DNA of 64,000 nt, taken from NCBI RefSeq assembly GCF_000421165.1, contig NZ_ATWI01000009.1, positions 1 through 64,000 on the forward strand, in the 5' to 3' direction. A model generated the notes under the pieces. That model worked only from the letters and a program-made list of their open reading frames with translations, was not told where the DNA came from and did no database searches. The translations under genes and the position numbers were made by a program. How positions within the stretch are numbered: position 1 is the first letter of the stretch; every line of letters starts with the position of its first letter. This stretch comes from Marinobacter daepoensis DSM 16072 (GTDB taxonomy: Bacteria > Pseudomonadota > Gammaproteobacteria > Pseudomonadales > Oleiphilaceae). Shown here piece after piece: positions 57,994-64,000 of the stretch.

Positions 57994-60696
57994 TTAGTTG
58001 TTTGACGTGGGGTTGAACTTGTCCATGATATGCCTTGCTGAATCTGTGCGGCCATTAGCTCTGTAAGCCTCCGCCAGATGCATGGCAATTTCCTGTGATT
58101 CAGGCGCCAGGGCATGGGCTTTCTCAAGCACGGATAGGCTCTCTTCGTGCTTGCCTGACTCAAACAGAATCCAGCCGTAGGTGTCGGCAATGGCGGCATT
58201 GTCCGGCACCAGTTCGTAGGCGCGTTTGGCCAGATCTGCGGCTTCGTCGTTGCCGGCCTCGTAGTACAGCCAGGCCAAGTTGTTCAGCGCCAGGGCATTG
58301 TCCGGCGTCAGTTCCAGGAGTTGTTGGTAGTGTTCCTTCGCTGGTCCTGTCTGGCCAGACTGCTGAAGCTGGAGTGCCAGGTTAAGCAGGATAGGTGGGT
58401 TGTTGGGGAACTGGATATTGGCTTGCTGCAATGCCTCCACCGCACTCTGGGTCCGGCCGGAGTTTGAAAGCGCGCGGGCGTGAGCCACGGCCAGATCTGG
58501 CGTGGGGCGCTTTGAGAGCGCCAACTGGAAAAGCTCTGCGGCTTGCTGATGTTCTCCCTGATTTTCGTAGTAGCTGGCTTCAACCTGATAGGGGGCCGGT
58601 GAATCCGGATGATGCTGCTTTGCATCCTGCAGGGCGTTTCTCGCCGCGGTGGCATTGCCGTTATTGAATTCAATGGCGGCGACTTTCAGGGCAATGGCTT
58701 CGTTCTTTGGAAACAAGACGCGGCCCCGTCCAAGGATTTCAAGAGCGCGTTCATTGTTGCCGCGCTGGGCCATCTGGGTGGCGATACCTTCATAAACTGC
58801 TGCAACCATGGGCTCGGATACCGACGCCTCATTCTCACGCTCCCTTTCCATCAGTTGGGCCGTCAGTTCGTCGGTATCTGCTGTGTTGTTATTGATCAGC
58901 GCCGATTCCAGCAGAATCAGCTTCGGGCCGTTTGCCTCAGGATGGTTAGAGCGAACCTCTTTCATCAAGACGTTTAGTTCGTCCCGCTTCATGATCGAAG
59001 CGATGGCCTGAATGGCCGGCAGGTTATCAGGGTCTGTTTCAATAGCCTGCTGATAGTAAGTCGTGGCTTGGTCCACTTGTTTCAGGTCCTGGGCAAGGGT
59101 GCCCAGGGCGACGAGAGGAGCGGCCTCTGTCGGATGCTGGTTGTGGGCCTGCTCAAAGTAACGTTGTGCCTGCTGGTGGTCGGCCAGGCTGCTGGACAGC
59201 TTCCCCCGGGCGATCAATACAGCCATGCTGTCCGGATCGCTTTCCAGCCAGGCGTCCAGAGTTGCGGTTGCCGCCGAGGTATCGCCCGAGAGGGCCTGAG
59301 CCTGCGATATCAGAATGGTTGCCTGAAGGCCTTCCGGGGTACTTTCCGGAATCTGCCTTGCCTGCTTGACGGCATTTGCGAAATCCCGGGTTTGTGTCAG
59401 GTAGCCGGCATAGCGCAACCTCAGGTTGTGGTTGTCCGGGGTCAGCTCCAGCGACTTTTCGAGAAGCTGGCGTCCACTCTTGTCATCGCCGGAAGCCAGG
59501 GTTGCAATACCAACCAGTGCTAGCGTTTGCGGGTCGGTTTCCTTTCCTTCCAGATCTTCAAGGAGTGACTTGGCACCAGCCGGGTCTTGCATGGAAATTC
59601 GGGTCGCTGCCAGCAGCTTTCTGATTTCATCGGAGTTTTCCATGCTTGCCAATGGCTCAAGCAGCTTTTCCGCTTCTTCAGACCGGCCCTGGCGAAAACG
59701 GATAACCCCCAGCATTAGTGCACTTTGCTGGTGGTTTGGCGCCTGGTTCAGCACTTCCTGAAGATACCGTGCCGCGGTGTCCAGATCGCCATCGCTATAG
59801 GCTGACGAGGCCGCTTCAAGATTGCTCTTGATGGTGCCGGGGCCAGATTTGGCCAGAATTTCTTCGTAGACAAACGCTTCGGCAGATTTGCCTTGTTCCC
59901 GCAAAACGGTGATGAGTGCGGAAATGGTCTGGTATTTCCTGAACGTCATGACGTCAAACTGGCCAATGGTTTCCAGAGCCCGTATGTAGGCCTGCTCGGC
60001 GTCGGCCCATTGCTTCTGGCTGTGGGAAAACTGGGCTTTCCAGAGCCAGACCTCTTCGTGTTCTGCATCAATTTCAATCGCGCTGTCGAGGTACTTTCTG
60101 GCGGTTTCAAAATCCCCCAGCGCTGTGGCAACCCGAGACAGGCCCACCATGGCCACAACATTGTTGCTGTGCTTGTCAAAAGCGGAGCGGTACGCGGCCT
60201 CGGCTTTATCGAATTCACCGCTGGCAAGCCAGGCACGGCCCCGAAGGTTATCGGCTTCACGCTGTTGGTCCGCGGACAAGGAGGACATCTGGTCGAGGGG
60301 TTCGAGCGCCTCCTGGTTTTTGCCCTGCAGAATTCTGGCTTTCGCACGAATCAGGAGTGCCTGATTCCGTTCTGTCTGGCTTAGTTCTTCAATGCTGGTG
60401 TTTTCAAGAAGTTCATCGAGTTGACGCTCGGCATTGGCGGCATCGCCTGCAGTCAGCAGGTTGTTGATAATGACGAAGTAGGGCGCCGGACGGGCGGGTT
60501 GCAGATCAAGGGCGCTTCTTGCTTCGATCGTGCTGGCCTTGAGTTCGCCCTGGCGCTGGAAAAAGCGAGCCTGGTCGACATGGCTGATGTACTGGATGTC
60601 TTCCTGCGACATATCCGGTTCGCTGTCGCATCCGGTCAGGGTTAATGCAATAGCCGCGGACAGCAGTGAAACTCGCGCGATGGTTTTGATCTTCAT
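57994..60696 (-). CDS. prsT: PEP-CTERM system TPR-repeat lipoprotein
   Basis: A 900-residue outer lipoprotein. Signal SLLSAAIALTLTGCDSEPD with the lipobox LTGC (Cys at about 20), then about twenty tetratricopeptide repeats over the rest of the chain (for example NNVVAMVGLSRVATALGDFE, NALALNNLAWLYYEAGNDEA, AADLAKRAYELVPDNAAIAD). It matches the PrsT family, a marker of exosortase-A loci that is encoded beside prsK/prsR. Likely a scaffold for envelope or export proteins. ATG 60696 has AAGGAACAGGG upstream; an open frame to 60738 is ignored. Confidence 0.93.
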   Translation of the reverse strand: MKIKTIARVSLLSAAIALTLTGCDSEPDMSQEDIQYISHVDQARFFQRQGELKASTIEARSALDLQPARPAPYFVIINNLLTAGDAANAERQLDELLENTSIEELSQTERNQALLIRAKARILQGKNQEALEPLDQMSSLSADQQREADNLRGRAWLASGEFDKAEAAYRSAFDKHSNNVVAMVGLSRVATALGDFETARKYLDSAIEIDAEHEEVWLWKAQFSHSQKQWADAEQAYIRALETIGQFDVMTFRKYQTISALITVLREQGKSAEAFVYEEILAKSGPGTIKSNLEAASSAYSDGDLDTAARYLQEVLNQAPNHQQSALMLGVIRFRQGRSEEAEKLLEPLASMENSDEIRKLLAATRISMQDPAGAKSLLEDLEGKETDPQTLALVGIATLASGDDKSGRQLLEKSLELTPDNHNLRLRYAGYLTQTRDFANAVKQARQIPESTPEGLQATILISQAQALSGDTSAATATLDAWLESDPDSMAVLIARGKLSSSLADHQQAQRYFEQAHNQHPTEAAPLVALGTLAQDLKQVDQATTYYQQAIETDPDNLPAIQAIASIMKRDELNVLMKEVRSNHPEANGPKLILLESALINNNTADTDELTAQLMERERENEASVSEPMVAAVYEGIATQMAQRGNNERALEILGRGRVLFPKNEAIALKVAAIEFNNGNATAARNALQDAKQHHPDSPAPYQVEASYYENQGEHQQAAELFQLALSKRPTPDLAVAHARALSNSGRTQSAVEALQQANIQFPNNPPILLNLALQLQQSGQTGPAKEHYQQLLELTPDNALALNNLAWLYYEAGNDEAADLAKRAYELVPDNAAIADTYGWILFESGKHEESLSVLEKAHALAPESQEIAMHLAEAYRANGRTDSARHIMDKFNPTSNN

Positions 60697-60746
60697 ACCC
60701 TGTTCCTTCCTTCGTCGGGTCTTGTTCTTTTCCAGCATTGGATGCC

Positions 60747-62117
60747 TCAGGCTCCGTTAGTGGCCGTATTGGTCTCGATCCGGTACTTGTCGGTGAGGTT
60801 GTAGAGCGTTGGGCGCGTTACACCGAGTAACCGGGAGGCCTGAGCCATATTGAAATTACTGGTTGTCAGTGCCTGTATGATGGCTTTACGTTCAGCGTTT
60901 TCCCGTACCTGGCGCAGGTTCAGCTGAAAGTCTGTATCACAGCCACTAAGGGGTAATACCAGGTCGTCGGCGGTAATGCGTTTGCCGTCAGCCATGATAA
61001 TGGCTCGTTTTACCTTGTTGATCATTTCCCGAACGTTGCCGGGCCAGCCATATGCGTTAATGGCCTGTACGGCGTCGTCGGAAAAGGTGAGGTTGGGGCG
61101 ATCGAGTTGTTTGCCCAGTGTCTTCAGGAGCGACTGGGCAATGACCAGAGGGTCTCCCTCGCGTTCTCTCAGTGCGGGGACATCGAGGGTGATTTCACTG
61201 ACCCGGTAGTAAAGGTCTTCCCGGAATTCTCCCTGACTGATGAGATCCTGTACGTTTCGATGTGTTGCGCACACCACCCTGACATCGACCGGGATGGGCT
61301 TTACGGAACCCACTCGGTCCACGACTCTTTCCTGCAGGAATCGGAGCAGCTTGGCTTGCAGCGCCATTGGCATGTCTCCGATTTCGTCCAGGAACAGGGT
61401 GCCACCGTTGGCATTCTCAATCTTGCCCTTTTTGGATTGGGTGGCACCGGTAAACGAGCCTTTTTCAAAGCCGAACAGTTCGCTCTCCAGCAGGTTTTCC
61501 GGGATTGCCGCACAGTTGATGGCAACAAACGGTTGATCAGCCCGCTGACTGAGATCGTGGAGGGCTCTTGCCAGCAGCTCCTTGCCGGTGCCGGTTTCGC
61601 CATTGATCAGAGTAGTGACGTCGGTCGGCGCAACTTTTTCTACGGTGCGGCAAATGGTCAGCATTTCAGGGCTGGTGGCAACGATGCCTTTGATGTTGGT
61701 GCCGTTGCCTTGGGCGGACAGTTCCCGGTTTTCCTTTTCCAGCTCAGCCAGCCGGAAGGCTCGGTTGACAACGAAGGTCAGGATATCGGCGTCCAGTGGC
61801 TTCTGGTAGAAGTCGCAGGCTCCCATGCCGATGGCTTTGACAGCGTTTTCCTTGTCTTCGCGACCGGTAACCACAATAACTTTTGTCATTGGCGCCAGCC
61901 GCAAGATGTCTTCTAGCAGGGCAAATCCTTCAGTGGCTCCGCCTGGATCTGGAGGTAATCCCAGGTCCAGCGTCACCACTTCCGGTTCAAGGCGGCGCAA
62001 GGCGGTCAGTGCGGCGTCACGATCGGCGGCCACCGAGACTTCAATGTCTTCGCTGAAGCACCATCGCATCTGGCTCTGAAGGCCAGGATCATCCTCAACT
62101 ATCAGTAACTGCTTCAC
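60747..62117 (-). CDS. prsR: PEP-CTERM system sigma-54 response regulator
   Basis: A 456-residue NtrC-type activator. Receiver domain: LIVEDDPG and phosphoacceptor Asp51 (VTLDLGLPPD). AAA+ domain: Walker A INGETGTGKELLARALH, the sigma-54 contact loop as GSFTGA (FGFEKGSFTGATQSKKG) rather than GAFTGA, Walker B GGTLFLDEIGDMP, and YGWPGNVREM. C-terminal Fis-type HTH: NFNMAQASRLLGVTRPTLYN. The start is GTG 62117. It follows prsK by 135 bp and precedes prsT by 50 bp. Expected to activate sigma-54 promoters such as that of the PEP-CTERM gene. Confidence 0.95.
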   Translation of the reverse strand: MKQLLIVEDDPGLQSQMRWCFSEDIEVSVAADRDAALTALRRLEPEVVTLDLGLPPDPGGATEGFALLEDILRLAPMTKVIVVTGREDKENAVKAIGMGACDFYQKPLDADILTFVVNRAFRLAELEKENRELSAQGNGTNIKGIVATSPEMLTICRTVEKVAPTDVTTLINGETGTGKELLARALHDLSQRADQPFVAINCAAIPENLLESELFGFEKGSFTGATQSKKGKIENANGGTLFLDEIGDMPMALQAKLLRFLQERVVDRVGSVKPIPVDVRVVCATHRNVQDLISQGEFREDLYYRVSEITLDVPALREREGDPLVIAQSLLKTLGKQLDRPNLTFSDDAVQAINAYGWPGNVREMINKVKRAIIMADGKRITADDLVLPLSGCDTDFQLNLRQVRENAERKAIIQALTTSNFNMAQASRLLGVTRPTLYNLTDKYRIETNTATNGA

Positions 62118-62252
62118 AACAAAAATCAGTCCTTTGTTCCGTGTTTTTATCGGATAGCGTCGTCGTTGCGCATCACGATTCCATAATCACGATTCTTAAC
62201 TGAACATTGACACTTTGCAATGCTCGCCTTTAAAAATAGTCTGATCCGACGA

Positions 62253-64000
62253 TTAATTGACGGCCCGCTTATTCTCATCGATGTCTGTCTCTGACGTTTT
62301 CGGGAAAACCGTCTCGGGTACTTTTGTTCCGGGGTTGGCCAGAGGGATCCGAACCGAAAAACAGGAACCCAGCCCGGGCTCGGAGGTCACATCGATAGAG
62401 CCTCCGAGTTCCTGGATGTATTCCCGTGCCTGGTAGGCGCCTATTCCCATACCGGTCAGGCCTTTTGTGCTTTCAAAGGGTTTGAACAAACGGGTACTGA
62501 TGAAGTCTTCAGTCATGCCGCTGCCGGTATCCTGAATAAACAGGACAACGCTGCCCCGGGCGGTCTTGAGGTTCAGCGTGATTTCTCCGGCCGGAGGCGT
62601 GGCGTCCTGGGCATTGTTTATCAGGTGTCCCAGCACGCTCCGGAGTTGTTCCTTGTCGGCGCAAACGCTGATTTCCGGAGGCTCGCCCAGAAGGATCGGT
62701 GCCGGGCTTCGGCGGCTGTTGTCTTCAATCAGCGCGCGTACCAGTTCGGTCAGGTTGATGGCGGCGCGCTGCTCTGCAGTCTCCGAAGACGGCTTGCGGA
62801 TGTGATCGACCAGATTGGCCATCTTCCGTACCGCATGATCGGTGGTCGCAATCATATCGTCTATAAAGGCCGGGTTGTTTCGGTGCCTGGGTGCATTTTT
62901 GACCAGGAGTGACAGCTGCGCAATCAGGGTTTTCAGATCGTGAACCATAAAAGCGCTGGCCTTGCTGACGGCTTCAAACTGCATGGCGCGTGAAAGCCGG
63001 TTCTGAGCATCGTTCTGGGCGATCAGGTTGCAGGTCTGGCGCGCGACGACCTTGATCAGGTCAAAGTTCTCCCAGTTCAACTCTACCTTGGCGTATGGCT
63101 CCCCAACCATGGCAATGCCGTAAAGCTCCTTATCCAGATACAGAGGAATGATCAGCCAGGCCTCGGGAGTGTTGGTAATGGCATCAGGAATCTCCAGCAG
63201 GTTATAGCTCAGAGGGTCCTCGCGATATTCATTCAGGTCGATAATCCATTCCTTTTCCCGGAAAAACGACACCAGGTCAGAGTGTTCATCAATAATGGTG
63301 TATCTGGAGGTCGCAATGTTTACGCTGGCCTGCAGATGGAAATCTTTTTGCTCGCCTTTGATCCACAGGGCGCCGGCGTTGCTCTCTACCAGCCCGGCCA
63401 GGATGCGAGCTACTCGTTCCGGCAATGGAGGCTCGTGGCTAAGGTCTGCAAGTTCCTTGGTCAGTTTCAGCCATTCTTCCCGGTAGTCGTACTTGTAGTC
63501 GAAGAAGTTCTGACTGATGAATACCATGAGGCGCCCGCGAATCCGCCGGGACAGCAGAAGGGTCAGCAGGAAGGCAAGGCAAACCGTGATGAACAGTACC
63601 TGCAGTGCTTCTCCCCACTCGCCGCCGAGCGCTCGCACGTAATAGCCGCCGACGGCCAGAAGCAGAAGGTAGCCACCCGCGAAAATCAGGGTGCCTGCGT
63701 GGAACACGGCGGACCGGGAAAGCCGGAAGTCTACAGGCTGCTTGCGCGTATTGATCACATTGATGGCAAACAGGGGCATTAGCGCCGCATTCACAAAGCC
63801 CCGCGCATTCCAGAAAGAGTCAGCCACCTGCCCGAACAGGAGAGCGTCGGCATACATGAAAAAGTCGAACGCGAAGAGCGTGGCAATACCGATACAGAGG
63901 TACTTCATGCTGGACCGGCCAAAGGCCGGCGAGTTGCGCCAGATCTGCTCAACGAGTGACAGTCCAAGCAGGGACAGGGCAATTTGCCCGATGACTTTGG
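62253..64000 (-). CDS. prsK: PEP-CTERM system sensor histidine kinase (runs off right edge)
   Basis: The C-terminal 581 or so residues of a PrsK-type kinase; the frame stays open to base 64000, so the N-terminus is missing. Visible: membrane helices (for example FHAGTLIFAGGYLLLLAVGG), a GAF-like sensing domain at about the middle (YTIIDEHSDLVSFF, AWLIIPLYLDKELYGIAMVG), the phospho-acceptor His in MVHDLKTLIAQLSLLVKN, and the ATPase boxes HLINNAQDATPP (N), QDTGSGM (G1) and KGLTGMGIGAYQAREYI (G2). It should phosphorylate PrsR. The ATG at 63908 is internal: the residues before it (WRNSPAFGRSS) match the family. Confidence 0.92.
   Translation of the reverse strand, partial: KVIGQIALSLLGLSLVEQIWRNSPAFGRSSMKYLCIGIATLFAFDFFMYADALLFGQVADSFWNARGFVNAALMPLFAINVINTRKQPVDFRLSRSAVFHAGTLIFAGGYLLLLAVGGYYVRALGGEWGEALQVLFITVCLAFLLTLLLSRRIRGRLMVFISQNFFDYKYDYREEWLKLTKELADLSHEPPLPERVARILAGLVESNAGALWIKGEQKDFHLQASVNIATSRYTIIDEHSDLVSFFREKEWIIDLNEYREDPLSYNLLEIPDAITNTPEAWLIIPLYLDKELYGIAMVGEPYAKVELNWENFDLIKVVARQTCNLIAQNDAQNRLSRAMQFEAVSKASAFMVHDLKTLIAQLSLLVKNAPRHRNNPAFIDDMIATTDHAVRKMANLVDHIRKPSSETAEQRAAINLTELVRALIEDNSRRSPAPILLGEPPEISVCADKEQLRSVLGHLINNAQDATPPAGEITLNLKTARGSVVLFIQDTGSGMTEDFISTRLFKPFESTKGLTGMGIGAYQAREYIQELGGSIDVTSEPGLGSCFSVRIPLANPGTKVPETVFPKTSETDIDENKRAVN

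Overview
The window looks like chromosomal DNA of a marine gammaproteobacterium, most likely Marinobacter or a close relative. That is an inference from gene content (an exosortase-A/PEP-CTERM exopolysaccharide locus with prsK-prsR-prsT, an acnD/prpF-type methylcitrate operon, sulfide:quinone oxidoreductase, opgGH); no taxonomic marker was searched. The core genes look moderately GC-rich, while the middle of the polysaccharide locus (about 36.6-45.5 kb) is visibly AT-richer.

Region 1 (1-5.7 kb) is a stretch of a chromosomal integron. The 3' end of an IS1182-like transposase is followed by nine small genes, all on the + strand. Several are separated by attC-like imperfect palindromes that begin near the stop codon (TAACAA type) and end in a GTTATGC/GTTATAT-type core. 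Cassette products include two GNAT acetyltransferases, a PaiB-like flavin-binding protein, a glutathione S-transferase, an ABM-fold protein, a tautomerase-like protein, a methyltransferase-like protein and unknowns. No integrase gene is visible.

Region 2 (5.7-11.5 kb) holds a sulfide-oxidation group (IscU-like scaffold, sqr, DUF1641-like protein), tRNA-Val(GAC) with its terminator, a DMT-family transporter, a PTPS/QueD-like protein with an altered active site, an HTH regulator, and galU, which supplies UDP-glucose.

Region 3 (11.7-16.9 kb) is the osmoregulated periplasmic glucan locus: a beta-barrel-like protein, opgG, a small ORF that resembles a detached OpgH N-terminus, and opgH. Region 4 (17.0-23.7 kb) is the methylcitrate cycle for propionate: a GntR regulator, prpB, prpC, acnD and prpF, with repeated ATTGTTnACAA-type palindromes in front of the regulator.

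Region 5 (23.9-64 kb) is an XrtA (exosortase A) exopolysaccharide locus. The first block is conserved: priming glycosyltransferase, export lipoprotein, Wzz-like chain-length protein, BY-kinase-like ATPase with a degenerate P-loop, outer-membrane barrel, deacetylase, GT2. A variable block follows: glycosyltransferases, a CapK-like adenylate-forming protein, a CapA-like phosphatase, a secreted protein of unknown role, a second deacetylase, a Wzy-like polymerase and a Wzx-like flippase. It closes with an AsnB-like amidotransferase, two acyltransferases, twin GT2 genes and exosortase A fused to EpsI. Downstream on the - strand lie one more glycosyltransferase, a PEP-CTERM protein preceded by a near-consensus sigma-54 promoter, a PA14/calcium-repeat/Fn3 lipoprotein, the TPR lipoprotein prsT, the sigma-54 activator prsR and the sensor kinase prsK, which runs off the right edge. 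The simplest reading is that PrsK-PrsR with sigma-54 controls the PEP-CTERM cargo, which XrtA sorts while the polysaccharide is made and exported.
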